64,000 nt of DNA from Pardosa pseudoannulata (taxonomy: Eukaryota > Arthropoda > Arachnida > Araneae > Lycosidae): contig CM063502.1 of assembly GCA_032207245.1 (NCBI GenBank), forward strand, positions 118,481,429 through 118,545,428, read 5' to 3'. Both the position numbers and the translations under genes were made by a program. The notes beneath the pieces were generated by a model. That model had not been told where the DNA came from, searched no databases, and saw only the letters and a list, made by a program, of their open reading frames with translations. Position 1 is the stretch's first letter, and each line of letters opens with the position of its first letter. Positions 50,510-64,000 of this stretch are shown piece after piece.

Positions 50510-53500
50510 TATATAGGGCTGGTTAAATCCCTTTGGGGTGAAACATTTGTTTCTTACCGCAGCCTTTTCTCTCTCTCTCTCACAAGATATATAGTACTTA
50601 AAATAAAACTAAATAATGTGAAAAACTAAAAGAAATCTAAATTTATGCTTGTAAAAATATTCAACATACAAAATAAATTTTAGTTTTTCTTGAAAAGTTT
50701 CAACGAATTTTTATAAATAAAGGAAATTTGTTTTTCGAAAATACTAATGAGTAAGTATATATATTGTAATAAGCAATATTTAAAAACTCTGTTTTAAGTT
50801 TTTAATGCAACAAAGTTATTACTTATTTCATTATAATTAATATTATATAAATCCTTTTGTTCGATATGTAAAACAGCTTAAGAATCTGATTTTCATTGAC
50901 TCAGGGAATTTCATAAATATTTTTTATAGGTTTCAATAGTGAATGATATAGATGCATTTGATGTAGGCAAAGTTAAATATATTCGCAATAAGATTTCTAT
51001 GTTTGTTTATTATATACAATTATTCAACAGTAAAGCAAATTATATCATTTACAAATCGTTCCAAAATAGCAGTTAGATCGGACGCTATGCGATAATCCAT
51101 CTTTGTGTATATACAAGCTACGATGATACAATAAACACCAAAAATATAGCCTGTTAATAATAACAAACAATGAGATTATATTAGAAGTGATATGGATCAA
51201 AATTTTTATAATTGTAAGGTTTAAACAACTTTATAAAAAACAAATTTAATGCTATATTTAAAATATTGAATAACATTAATTGAGTTATGATTAATAACTT
51301 TTATTTACTATTTAGAGCCTTCTTACAAATTATTGGATCAATTTATTTACTTTAAACACGGAAATGTGTTGTACAATATCGAAGTTTTAAAAATTTACTA
51401 CAGTTTTAATAAATGTGAAGTCGATCGATGCTTCCACATTTATTCAATGACCCTGCAATTATTCCATTATTAATCTCCAGAGAAGAAAAAAAAGTTCTAT
51501 ATACTTTCAAATTTATTTAGTCGAAAGATGTATGACATGCACGCAAAGACTGTAGTTTCGATTGTCACTCACCAGAGGGCGCGTTTAGGTGTTACATTTG
51601 TTTTCTTTTTAGGTTGGCGGAGGATTGCTATTCGAGACTGCCAAGCAAAACTGACCATTTAATCGATTGAGATAATTAATGATGATAAATTTGATCCACA
51701 CTGAAGTTTCCCGTTAAGAAAAGCTAAAAAAGAGTTTTGACGCTGTCAAAATATAAGACTATATAGCAAAACTATAGGAACTGTCCTATATCTAAAATCC
51801 GTGTTCGTATTTATCTCTTATGAATTAATTTAAAATTAGAACGGTATAAAGTGTATTTTTTATTACTCTGATTTATAAACATTTTAAGAGATAATTTGAA
51901 AAAGAAAACCGCCATAGTGAAATCCTATACGAAGAAACGTTTCTACACGTAAACGACTGTAATACTTACCAAATCTCGTTAGATCTATAAGAACTATGGC
52001 AAAAATTACTCACTGTAAGAATTTTCCAAACTAGAATTCTTTGTAAGAACAAGTGGTTAATTTTCAAGCATGAGAGATATTCCAGTATTTCGCTTTTGCA
52101 TCACTGTGAAGATCTGCAACATACAAAATGTTTTCATTCTGACCGTTAAAAGACTGCTTTGTTGATTGTTGCTCTTTTAAAACTCTGTGATTAACATAAT
52201 TATCTAGTAGAATTCATATCAAATAGCGATATTTAATTTTCTTTTCAAAGTTTTATTTGTGGTTTAATGAATTGCACATGATTATTCCTAAAATAAAATT
52301 TGAATTTGTTCAAATTTTAAAAAAATAGGGTGATACCCGTAGTGGATTTAAATCAAAAGTAGTTTCAAATCCTTTATGTAAAGATAAGCTTTTGTGCAAA
52401 AATAATTTACAATATTTATGAGAAAAGAGTATTTTTTAAATGTACAAAATACATTATTTTGCAAAACATTTTACTTTTTTGCTTTTTAAATTTCCAAAAT
52501 AAATTTTTACGTGTTTAAAATAATTTATTCTAACATTTAAGGAAATATTTTTTAATAATTCCTTATAAAATACCTTCCTTATATATAGGATATGAAGAGA
52601 TAATTTAAAGCAGTGAGCTATTAATTTATAAGGAATGAACTGTACAGTACATCAGTAAGCAAAATTATATTATTTAGCTATTACATATTGTTTAAATTAT
52701 GTTATTCAGCTCAAATCGCATTAAATTCTGTTAAAGCATTTTGAAAATAGGCATCTTTTAATCCGCTTTTCCTTTAAAATGTTTGCGTATGTTTTCATTC
52801 CTTTCTTTATGGGAAAGACAACATGTGCATGTAGATTTCACTACCGGTATTTCGAAAGCAAGAGAACTAAGGAGATTTTGCATTTAAAGCAATGACAACA
52901 TGTATGTTTGTATACTCTAACGAACATTTATTTGTTTGCTTATTTATAAGTATCTATGTTTGCGTAAATAATTATATAAAATTCATGTATCATTTCATGA
53001 AGTTCTATTTTTCCAAAATGATGTAATTAAATATTTATTGTGAGTTCAAAAATATTCTTTAGTAATAAGATCCTGTAAAAAACATTCTAAATCATACACT
53101 TATTTTCTTACTTTAAATTTTTTTAGTGTTTAACCTTAAAGAGCAGGAATTGTTCGTAATTGCACGGTCTAATAAATGTTCTCATATAAAGTTTCTTATT
53201 TTTGATTGATGTATTAAAATGATGCAGATGCTATGATCAAGAAAAATAATATGATATACTTTCGAAAATAAAGCACTCTTTCATTTACATAAACTTTCAT
53301 TAGGTAGCGTAAACAATTATTTAATTTTAGGACACTCCAGTGGGTACAGTTAATTAACATGATAATGATGCACATTAAAATTATTTAAGGGGGCTTTTAA
53401 TTGTATTTCTATCAACTTCAGGCACTCAACAATACATAAAAATACAGATTTCTTTGTTGCTACATCGTGATATAATAGATTATATTTTAGATAAAAATAA

Positions 53501-53770
53501 AAAGGGAAAACTTTTGTTGCATTTACTCTTCCCAGTAATTCAATAAAGTTTACTTTGATTTTAAACTGTTTCCGGGTTCTTACCAGCTTTATAAATATTA
53601 AATGTTTATCATAAAATTTTCAATAATTCATTGTACCCAGAGGTAATTTACTATGAATTTGATTCTCTAGACAATTGAGAAGCTTCAACGAGACATTTAG
53701 ATTGCAATGGCTTCTAGGCAAATAGTACTTGAAAAGATAACAATGAAAAAATGAACAAAATTAAGCATCT
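50510..53770. other. Intergenic DNA, no gene seen
   Basis: Contains a short (TC)n run near 50567-50581 and otherwise nothing I recognise. A small CG-richer stretch at 51580-51600 is too short to interpret. Confidence 0.5.
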
Positions 53771-53777
53771 TCAATTT

Positions 53778-53864
53778 GTATGCATTCAGTAGGTAGTGAA
53801 TTTAATTTGAATGCATTATAATGCATTGTATGCATTATATAAATTCTGTAAGGATGCATTTTAC
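53778..53864. repeat. Cluster of ATGCATT motifs
   Basis: ATGCATT occurs five times in under 90 bases, including the palindromic pair TGCATTATAATGCA. It may be a degenerate local repeat. Confidence 0.5.
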
Positions 53865-54001
53865 TTGAGAAAGATAATAATAACGCAATAAATAGTACAC
53901 ATATTTCAATACAGCTAAATCGCAAGTTCTTAAAACTATATCAGCCACAGGATATACATTATATATAAATATACAAATAATATATACTAGATTATAAAAT
54001 T

Positions 54002-54960
54002 AAAAATATGGTGTCCAAAAAGTCTCTTGATAAGATATAAAAACTTTCGCAGATTTTTTTTCATGGGAAATCTAAGTGTAAAAAGTGAAATAAAAATCAA
54101 ATTAATAGTACTAATTATATTTCAGTATATGGTAATATTCTTATGCAATAAAATATTTGTGCATGTATTTATATTACAGTTTAATGATTTTTACATAGTT
54201 ATAATAATTACAATAAAGGGAAAAATATTAAAAGCTATCTTATAATTTTATATTATATCTTTTCATGCTCAATTCAGTAGCCAATAAAATAAAATCACAC
54301 AATTATTAAAACAAATAGAAAAGGATAAAAAATAATTTTTAATATATTTCTTAAAATAAGGTATGTATCGGTTGGATTATGTAAACATTTATTTTATATA
54401 AGCAGATTTAAATACACCGAATATGTATACTCTTAAAATCATAAGGAGCAAATGATATATAAAACAGGATTAAAATGTCCTTAGGTTTAAAAAAATATTT
54501 GGTATCTAGAAAGTCTTTTGATTGATATATTAAAACTAATATAGATTATTTCACAGAATATTAAAGTGTAATAAAAATGAAATTAATAGCAATAACTGTA
54601 TTCCAATGCAAGGTAAAACGTTTACGCAATCATTTATTCGTGTATTAATTTATACTATAGTTTAATGATTTTCACATAGTTATCACAGTTGCGAATAAAT
54701 ATAGCATTCGATTGTAAACTACTTTATAACTTTAAATCATATCTTTTTAAGATCATTATAATGACCAATTAGATAGCATTAAACTATTAATTAAATAAAT
54801 AGAAAGAGATAAAAACATTATTTTTTAATATTTTTCTATCATCGTACTATGCATCTGCTCGTTTATTTATGTAATGGATATGAATTAAACTGTATCAGAG
54901 AAAAATATGTTATATAAGTAAATTTTGTAACATTTGAAGTACTGATGTTTAAAATAGAAC
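54002..54960. repeat. Diverged tandem duplication, period about 488 bp
   Basis: AAAAATATGGTGTCCAAAAA (54003) corresponds to AAAAATATTTGGTATCTAGAA (54491). Collinear matches follow: AAGTGTAAAAAGTGAAAT / AAGTGTAATAAAAATGAAAT, ACAGTTTAATGATTTTTACA / ATAGTTTAATGATTTTCACA, and ATATCTTTT in both. Confidence 0.75.
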
Positions 54961-55534
54961 CCTAAATTGCATTTCATAAATATTATATAATTTTATGAGC
55001 AACATATATCATATCGTTACTCATTTTATTAAACTCATTTGCCTATACTATTTAAGTTTATTATAAAATAATATTTCAGAGACATATCTTTAGGGTTCCC
55101 ATAATGTATTTGGATGCTGTACTATATTCTATATATGTGTTTCTTTTTCTCCGAGTATAAAAACAGATTGTGAACATATTTTATAGGAGAAAATAAAATT
55201 TAAAAAATTAATCGACTTTACGAAGAAATTACAAAAATCATTAAACTACATAAAATTCGATAAAGTATACCCAAATAAAATGTCATAGTTATTTTTTCCT
55301 GAGTTGATTTCACGAGTAATTTTTATATAACGTGACACCGTTGGTTTTTTGCGGAATTTTAGAAAGTAATCTGTTGCTATTGCGCTTCTGCATTATCACT
55401 TATATAATTTTAAAATTAAGTACAAAAATATCTAGGTTTTATTTACGAGTATACTTTATTGTTACGCAACAACATAAAGCCAATCCTGAATATCCATGTC
55501 AGCAATGTGATTAGTTTACCGTGGTGCGGAAAGC

Positions 55535-55602
55535 TACGGTCTGCTTTTTTTTGTACAAAATTGCTAATGGGACGATGTCCTACTGCTTAAAGCTGATTCC
55601 GA
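55535..55602 (-). mobile_element. SINE body fragment (head missing)
   Basis: On the minus strand ATCGGAATCAGCTTTAAGCA and then GTAGGACATCGTCCCATTAGCAA match the body of the SINE family. The tRNA head is absent and an A-rich run (55603-55614) lies on the head side. Confidence 0.65.
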
Positions 55603-55975
55603 TAAAAAAAAAAAGAATTCCAAAGAAAAGAATCTTTCTTAATACTTGAATGGTTGAGAAAAACAGAGTAGAAGCTGCATTTAAGTGTAGCAATTAATAA
55701 CAAAGGTTTAATTACTTTCTTGTCCAACTTAAATTCTGATGAGTGTTATTAGGTTTGCTGTTCTATCAAGCTTAGAAACCGGGTCTCGTGTATCACAACC
55801 TAACTGAATCACAACCTAATGCTTACAGCTGTATTGGAACGGCATCAAACGTATGCTATTCGTTTGATTGATATTACATGCTTACTCATTTGATAAAGAA
55901 ATTTATCTATGAAATAAAAACAATATTTAAAATTATTTTTATGCAAATGTCTTTAAGTTTCCCATATATTTTAAT

Positions 55976-55976
<1 letters not shown>

Positions 55977-56065
<89 letters not shown>
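55977..56065. repeat. (TA)n microsatellite
   Basis: Pure TA run. Confidence 0.96.
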
Positions 56066-56069
<4 letters not shown>

Positions 56070-56070
<1 letters not shown>

Positions 56071-57330
56071 TTCTTTTCTCCATATGGGTTCCTTTATTCT
56101 CTGAGCATAAAAGCTAAGAAAATCTCTTACTTAAAACATTTCTTAAGAATAAAAATTAAAAGAATGAAATTAATAGACAATGCAAGATAAATTCGAAAAT
56201 TAGATAATATAAAAGAGGACAAATTTACAAAACACTGTAACCGTCTATTAGATTCCAGATACAATAGTCAATACCCTTCTTTTTCATCTACCAGATTTAG
56301 ATCTCGTGTAGCAAAACAGAAAACCATAGTTTTCCCCACCTACCAACCAAAAATCTATGAGATTTCAAACATCGGTTAATAATCTAAGTTTCTCCTAGCC
56401 ACTTCTTTTCAAATGACGTTTCTCTTTTGAAATTTATTCTTCTGAAGAAAAATAAATAACTAGCCACCTTATCGCTGTACAATAAAGAACATCAAAATTT
56501 ATATTTTGAAGGAAAATTCATTTATACAGAGGTTACTTTTATCCATTTCACGCTTCTCATCATTAGATCATTATTATAATAAATATTTTAGAAATTAGTG
56601 GTAAACATTTAAGTTTAAAATATCCTGAAACCGTTATTCTTAAAGAAGACACTAGGAATAAAGTGTATTTTATTCTTAAAACTATCGTGATATGAATTAC
56701 AGAAAAAAAACAGTTAAATAAGTTTTTAATATAAAATGTGTTTGGTTTGGAAGTACTTAAAATAGATTAAAGCACAAAGAAAAAATATTTGATACTATAA
56801 TAGCCTCATTATGTTTCTTTTACTTTTTGTATAAATATATTTTTGAATAGTCTCAAAATTAAGTCTTACATTCGAATTATTATTGGAAATAATTTTCAGG
56901 AACGTTTAAAATCTAACATGTAGAGAAATTATTTATTTTAAATGCTTGCAATTTCAGAGTAATTAAATTGATAGGAAATAACTTCATAATCTTAAATTAC
57001 CTGTTTAATTGAGTTTTCCTAATGATCACCTGGAGTCTTCCTCTGAAGTCTAAATTAATTACTAAAAGTAGTTACGTTTAACATTAGTATGCGCTTCTTA
57101 TATATAATAATTATAAATAATTACACATTTATGTAGAAATAACGAGCTCTTTCTGACCCTTAAAACACACAAACTATTCAATATAGAATTTTTTTACATT
57201 AAATAAAGTCATACAATACCAACTAGGATGCAGTACTCATATAAAATTTTTAAAAGAAAGAGTTATCCGTTAAATTCATAATGAACGTATGTAATCGATG
57301 AAAAATTTCATTTATTAGCATTGATCCTGT
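56070..57330. other. Intergenic DNA, no gene seen
   Basis: Nothing recognised. Confidence 0.5.
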
Positions 57331-57334
57331 ATAC

Positions 57335-57568
57335 TCACTTCAGATTTGCACCAAATGTACTACGGGAAGGATAAAATCTTTTTGCCGGAATATACCATAA
57401 AATGTAAAAACAACATAAGGCATTAAAGAAAAGTACGCTGTAAGAGAAACTACGCAGACAGCTGTTTCGCTGCTTCGGATAAACAGCATTTTCAATGTCA
57501 TTTAGTCTTTTTATGATCGCTTTGGAAATATATTTTTCCTTTAAATATGTGCTTAAGAGTATTATCAT
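57335..57568 (-). other. Unrecognised minus-strand open frame
   Basis: A 77-codon frame whose middle (DIENAVYPKQRNSCLRSF, then a hydrophobic run FFNALCCFYILWYI) is encoded by DNA with somewhat more G and C than the flanks. It may derive from an interspersed repeat or be a chance frame. No domain or splice support. Confidence 0.2.
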
Positions 57569-57569
57569 A

Positions 57570-60255
57570 TATAAAATAACTTATTTAATTTGTTCAAATT
57601 TGAATTGTTGAAACTGAATTTTAAAAATTAATCAGTAAATTTAAATCCATTTGATGTAAATTATGAAAAAATATCTTTTAAAATAAATTTTACATTCTTA
57701 TGTAGAAAAATGTTAAAAAATTAATTTGACTTTGGGATTTGTAAAATTTGATTATAAATTATAAAATAATTCATAAAGTAGAAAATTTGTTTTTTCGTGT
57801 TGTTTGTAAAATCATGAAAACTATTTCTCTTTAATTGGAATTCCGGAGCACAAATCAAAGAAAATGTTTTTAAGAACATCTGAATAAAATTTCAACGATG
57901 TAGTTAAAATATGTAGTATGAGATATATTAATTTGAAATAGAAAAATTTTGAAATTTTTCTTCAAATTCGTGAGTAGTCTGTTACAAATCCTAATTCCCT
58001 GGCCATTTTTTAGGTACTTAGACAGACGTGAACATGTTTTAATAAAGTTTAGATATAAAAAATTTAAATTGAACTAAATAAAATGAAAGTTTTTAAAACG
58101 AAGAGGAATGACAATATAAAAATTTAAATACAGATAATACGGAAATTTAAGTACGAAAATTAAAGTATTCTTCTGTGAAAAGAGAATGAAAATACATTAT
58201 ATATTTAAGAAATATTGTCAATTTAGAATAATATAAATAAAATACGGTAAATTTAAAAAAATTAATATTGCATAATTTCACATGGAAAATACTTATTGAA
58301 AAGTAAAGATATAAAAATGAAGAAAATTTAAGAGCTCATAAATTATTTTATTGACAATATTAAATTACAAACAGTGAGAGAAAAATAAGTAAAACTATAT
58401 TTATATAGTAGTGTTGAAGGGAATATTTTTCATGTCTTTATAAAGTTTTATACCCTTATTGAATTTTATCGAAACTAATATCGGTTTATAAAATAAATCT
58501 AAGAATATTAAATACTAAAAAAAGAAAACTGTAGAGTTTGTGTGAAAGTATCTATAGATAGATAGATTTAAAAATTAATAGATGTAGGTTATGTATTCTC
58601 TTGTGCAAAAATAAAGAAATAATAATTTTTGAACCTCTTGCTCAAAAATTTTAAATCATACTGTTTAACTGTAAAACTTTCTAAGGACAATAAGAACCAA
58701 AAATCTTAACGTATTAAAGAGATGAGTAGATCAAGAAAACATTAAATATTTTGCATTTGCAGAGGATGAATAAAGTTGACGGTACATTTAAAACATGCTA
58801 AAATATTTATGATTTTTTAGCCATTTACTTAATCCTTGTAAACTATGAGTTTAAAGGTATTTATAAGTAGTTTATGCATACATTAATTTTTAAATTTATG
58901 ATTATTTTATCAAAGCTATGCTTATTTTCTGAAGATCTTAGGTAGTGACATCTGTCAGTGATTTTGAAAGTTTATTCGTTATATTTAAATTTTATGTTAT
59001 ATAGAATGCAGAAGAGGTTTTAATATGCGCAGTGATCTTTTTGTTGTAATGAAGAATTCCTATCCAAAAGTTTGTGACTCTAGGATGCACCATATGGATT
59101 TGTATAAGAACAGTATGTGTATATTCGTTGCAAACGGCACAATTTCCCAAATTTCAAATTTTGCATGTGAACATAATAAAGATTTTTATTACAGATTTGT
59201 TTGGGTTGGGACGGTTTTAGTTTAAAGCCTTATAAACTTCTTTGAGGGAATACTGAAGAAACATTGTCTGCAAACACACGAAAATATTAGAAATAAAAGT
59301 TTTAAAAATGGGAAATATATTTCTCCTATATAATTCCCATATTTTTATATATAATTTCCATATTTTTATTCTCTTTATCGTGGAGGGGGAGGGCTGAAAA
59401 TCAAAACCTTGTTGGTTAATATTTTTCTTTCTAATACGCTTAGTATCTCTGGTTTATTAAATGGAAGTAATGCTTTTATCCCATAATAGATAAGAACAAA
59501 TTATACTCGAATATGTAAAAATATACTTTTTTTCAAATGGACATATTGCTTTTTACTTCTAATACACAGAAATATACACACGCTTTTCTATAGAGAGAGA
59601 TTACGACTTTTGTCTCTTCTAACCGAAAAAGAAGAAAAAGCATGTGTTTAGCCTCCGGAGGATACCATATTGTCTGGCTTTGTCTCGAAACTTACTATAT
59701 AATGCAATCTATTCCTCTTATGTCTGCATGCCACCATTAGATCGATAATCACTAACGAAGTGCAGACACAGAACAAGCAGATAGTTCTTTTCATGTCTAA
59801 TATTTTATCTACTAAGCTTTTAACAGCCATATATGCTCATACTTTTGTGTTTACCATTCAAAACTAAGCAAAATAGTTTGTGTCAACATTTGAGATTCTT
59901 TTTTTTAAATTTCATTTCGATTCAAAATATATATCTTACAAGCCAAAATATAGAGCATCCAAAAATAGGAGATGTGTTCATTAAAAAAGTTATAAGACCT
60001 TGTTTGACACATAAAAATAAAATATTTTAAATATTGGAAAAGTAACTGTATTAAAGTTCTCATACTTTAGATAGTAAGAGACTTTTTTCATGTTTTGAGA
60101 ATTAATAAAAAAGTAATATGTTTCTTTCAGAATATTGTATGAGATAAAATCTTGTAAATGTTGTATATACTGAGAAAATTTTCTACGGTTTTCAGATATT
60201 AGGATATATATTACATATGTTATAGACTCTTATGAGGATTTGCATTACGATTATA
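57570..60255. other. AT-rich DNA, no gene seen
   Basis: Frames at 59025-59225, 59648-59830 and 59833-60030 are short and featureless. Confidence 0.5.
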
Positions 60256-60261
60256 TTTCTT

Positions 60262-60400
60262 TTAACACTAGAACTATTGCTTAGAGTCTATTCCTAAAAG
60301 CTTTGAACATTCATGCCAGCAAAGGAGATTAAACATGCGTACTTAGGTAATAAAAGGCAGTGCCCTAACTATTTGACCGGGGATTGTACAATAAATAGGT
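60262..60400 (-). mobile_element. Diverged copy of the tRNA-derived SINE
   Basis: On the minus strand GGTCAAATAGTTAGGGCACT is A-box-like, CATGTTTAATCTCC stands in the B-box place, and GGAATAGACTCTAAGCAATA then GTTCTAGTGTTA follow, matching the family body. Confidence 0.65.
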
Positions 60401-60728
60401 TTGAGGTACAAGATTTTTTAAAAAACAGTGTGCACACTGTATTCGATAAGATTGTTCTATTATGGGTTCCATTATAGTTTACAATGAAAGAGGTCGTCAT
60501 ATATTCCTCAGTCTCTTATAACTCTTGTATAATTATGTTGAAAAACAATATTGAAGTGATACATTTCAGAATATAATATCTTCTGTATATAAGAGATACT
60601 GCTAAGTATAATGCTATTAATTTCATAAACATGGAAAATCGACAGTATTAAATTCGATTAATTTCAGTTGGTGAAGGTTTCGATTGATATGGATATGATT
60701 GGTTTGTTAGGAGTATTGATGTTAAGGT

Positions 60729-60880
60729 TTTGCAATACGTGGACTAATTAAACTGGGATCTACTGTTTATATCCGATTTCAAATGGTTACAAACACCCTC
60801 AGTAACAGCAGTTTCGAACTTATATGCTCCAGTTTCCAATAGCAAAGCGTTATTAATTCGGAAATCATCTGACTACCGAG
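60729..60880 (-). mobile_element. Diverged copy of the tRNA-derived SINE
   Basis: On the minus strand it has GATGATTTCCGAATTAATAA (decayed A-box region), AAGTTCGAAACTGCTGTTAC (B-box region), GGTGTTTGTAACCATTTGAA and then ATCGGATATAAACAGTAGAT, in family order. It is closest to the 24.1-kb copy, which shares GGTGTTTGTAACCGTTTGAA. Confidence 0.75.
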
Positions 60881-60899
60881 ATTGGCAACCTGGAATATT

Positions 60900-62140
60900 G
60901 TAAATCCACCACATTCATATTGCGCTATCATTGCAATGTTAAAATTTCATGAAAAATTCTATTGGCACGAGATACTTGAAATCATGTTCGATAGAGAAAT
61001 ACTTATAGATGAAAACAGTCCTAAAAGTATGAAGTGATCACGAATTTCTTTTCAGAAAATGATATTTTGGATTTATTGTAATATTTACAACCTTCGTTTC
61101 GTTAGGGCTACAACGTTTTACACGGAAATGTTGTTATAATAAAAGATTAAATTTCCACTTCATTGCTTTCAGACTGTCTGGACAGTTTCACGATATTTTT
61201 CTTGAATGATAAAGATGTTCGTGTTTGAGTGCAGTCATTGACCTGCATCATTTTTTCAGGAATCAATAGTAATGCATCATTTTCTTTTCTTAATACCAGT
61301 TTGTCTTGAAAATATTTTCAGAAGGACGTAGTTTCATCGGAGATTCATAGTTGTCTGAAAATGTACTGAAATGTATTGGCTAAATTTTTTTTTGCGTGTG
61401 TGGGAATACCACTTAAGTATTCCATCATTCTTTCTTCATTTTTACATAGAATGAGTTCTTATTTTTTATATAGAATCTTGCTCATATTGTTAACTTATAA
61501 TTTAAAGTTTTTCAGTATTTGTTATCGTTATACCTATATATCTATCTCAACTCTCATGAATGAAAACAATATATTTTCCAGAATGATAAATTGCTTTATT
61601 TTAAACAAGAAAAATGTAATTTAAAAGTTGAATATCATATAAATGAAATATCTAGTCAAAATAGCGTATATTTTAACAAAAGAGTATTTTTTTAAAATTT
61701 AAATTCCTTTGCATAAAAAGGATGTTTTTAAATGAAAATTTTAAAAGTATATTTGTGAGGAATCTATTTCTATTCTTACAGATTTTTTATTTAAATATTT
61801 AAAAACCTGTTTCGGTAATAATTTAATACAAAATTTAAATTTATTATCAACAACGAGTAAATTGTGTTGATGTTATGATTAATGACATCAACAATCAACA
61901 AAAACGTCTGAAAGTTTTTCTTTTGCAATAAAAGTAAGCGTCTGGAAATCAAGCTTAATATAGTTCAGATTAACCACTTAACAAAAGTATGAAATTACCA
62001 AAAACAACTGCACATTTTTTTAATATATAAGGAAGAAAGCTAAATGTTGTTTTTATACTTCAACGTATTTTAATTTAATACAAGCTTAAAATTTTATCGA
62101 AAATTTGAATTTAATTGTATGGACCATCATAGAAATGATG
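60900..62140. other. Intergenic DNA, no gene seen
   Basis: The frame at 61376-61624 has no supporting feature. Confidence 0.5.
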
Positions 62141-62141
62141 A

Positions 62142-62168
62142 AACACACACACACACACACACACACAT

Positions 62169-62226
<58 letters not shown>
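62142..62226. repeat. (CA)n(TA)n microsatellite
   Basis: CA run with one TA slip, then a TA run. Confidence 0.95.
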
Positions 62227-62229
<3 letters not shown>

Positions 62230-62230
<1 letters not shown>

Positions 62231-64000
62231 TACCATTGAAACTTATTTTCAGATGATTATTAAGCATACAAGAAACAAAACTGAATACTTATAAGTCACA
62301 AAGGTATAAGTTAGTTTTTCTTTGGCACCTTTCAAACAAAAGGCCACTCATCATCCCATTTCTCATAATAGTATTTTGATTCATAAGGAATATTTTCCCT
62401 TTGTACAATCTTTTTTCCGTGAACACAGTACCTACACTTTTGTTAGTTTCTGATAACATTTATCTGGTACATATTTATTTAGCTAGTTTTTGGTACATAT
62501 ACTGTTTTAATACAACCAATAAAAACTAAGTAGGAGTAACCAAATACGTAACATACACATTGAAATGAAACAAACCAAATATTACTACAAAAATATCACA
62601 GTAAAATATTTCCACTTTCGGTCGTAGTGTTGTGTAATTAATCAATATAGTACATTGCGAAGAAAAATGTTATATAACTTTAAAATTCATTATGGGATTA
62701 AAAATATTTTAATGTGAGCATATGTTTATTGGTTTCACTATTCTTGTAATAACTAACACTTCACTAACTATTTCATATATCCCAGAATGATAAAGTACAT
62801 TATTTTGAACATGTAAAAATTTCTTTTATAACTTTCAAAACAATAAATGAAATTTATGGTTAAAAGTTGGTTATATTTTAAAACAAGTTTTGAATTACTT
62901 TTCTCAAAAATCATCTTCAGAATAAAAAAAAAAATTGAAACCATCTTTGGGCGAAATCTCCTTCTGACTTTTCATTTTTTGTTAAATTTATAAACATGAA
63001 ATTCTGTCTCAGTAAGAATTATTGTCATTCAATCTAGGGATAAATGAAAATTAAACTCAAACTTTTAATTTAATCTATCAAATTGTGTTGACTTCAATGT
63101 TATAGGATAGCAACAATTAAGAATAATAACAACAACAAAAAAGCTTTTATAAGTCATTGTAAAGATTTCATTAATTTTTGTGTATGTTGCTGATATGCAA
63201 CACCTGTGGTCCAAAGGGTCGAAAACTTTAAATAGCATTAAGAAAATAATTATTCTACGAAAACGAATGAACTTATATAATTGAAAACTACATAAGGACT
63301 AATGGTTATAGACTATTTTAATGATATATATATGAATATTCTATTGCTATGCAATGTGCACTATAATCTTCATTAAAAGCAAATATGTTTTACATCTTGA
63401 TTTTACTCATAAAACAGGAAATATTAGGTGTTAAATTCAGATAATCTAAAAAATTATTTCTATTATATTTTGTGATATTTTTAAAGACAAAATGCAACAA
63501 TTTTTAGAAAGTTCAGAAAAAAATTCGCAGTCCAAGAACTAGTCCTTATACCTAAAAAATTCACAAAAGTCAGAGCTATTAGAATATAATTATATTTTTC
63601 CACAGATAAAAAATACAGTTGCTTGTTTGCGAAAATAATATTTTAATAGGTTTTTCATTTAAGCTATTTTTTCTATAAAATTTTATGCTTAATAAGAGTT
63701 TTTTGAAGCTTGTTGAGTAAATTCAATATTAATTTATTTTGCATACTTTTATCTCTGTATTTTTTATATTTTAGAGTGCCTGTAATTACACCCACTCATA
63801 TAGGATATACCTCCATTCTGTAGGAGAATGTTTAATTTTAACTTGTTTCCATTCTAATCACTGGATCGATGGCCTAAACGATTTATTTTCATTAGCATGT
63901 CATTCCTTTGGTGATATAGATTAATATTTAAGTTTATTCAGATAAAGCTTAACTTGCGTCTTCTGTTCACGTAAAGAATATTATTTTTGTATGTACTGTA
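62230..64000. other. AT-rich DNA to the window end, no gene seen
   Basis: No exon, element or RNA gene recognised. Confidence 0.5.

Overview
The window is eukaryotic nuclear DNA from an animal, most likely a mollusc and plausibly a cephalopod. This is an inference: the sequence is extremely AT-rich, full of (TA)n and (CA)n(TA)n microsatellites, carries several copies of a tRNA-derived SINE, and has one isolated GC-rich gene in a very large non-coding setting. There are no bacterial signals such as operons or Shine-Dalgarno sites. Species cannot be fixed from the sequence alone.

The only convincing protein-coding gene lies at 29950-31242 on the + strand. It has one uninterrupted coding exon for a 430-residue two-pass membrane protein that I read as a TMEM200-type (DUF2371-like) protein. 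It sits in a sharply bounded CpG-rich island of about 2 kb (29460-31430). The island also holds an NRF1-type palindrome, a CACGTG E-box, two short upstream ORFs, and a good splice-donor-like site after the stop codon.

1-29 kb is gene-poor. It contains a 308-bp inverted repeat (3777-4084), a SINE with an exact 12-bp target-site duplication (5099-5271), a 466-bp (TA)n tract (11611-12076), more SINE copies, a decayed DDE-type transposase (22.69-23.5 kb), and several local tandem duplications, one of them nearly identical (26587-27677).

31.7-64 kb is also gene-poor. It contains a tandem array (38230-41000) in which three of four units share a roughly 220-bp core that is much better conserved than its surroundings. 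The first unit instead carries a 218-bp piggyBac-like TTAA MITE. The rest is further tandem duplications of about 140-610 bp, microsatellites, SINE fragments and a few GC-richer open frames of unknown origin (42.5, 45.5 and 57.4 kb).

No canonical tRNA, rRNA, CRISPR or complete transposon was found. The most unusual features are the four-unit array with its conserved core, the foldback element, the paralogue-supported MITE insertion, and the repeated pattern of short-range tandem duplication of non-coding DNA. Repeat boundaries described as approximate were judged by eye.
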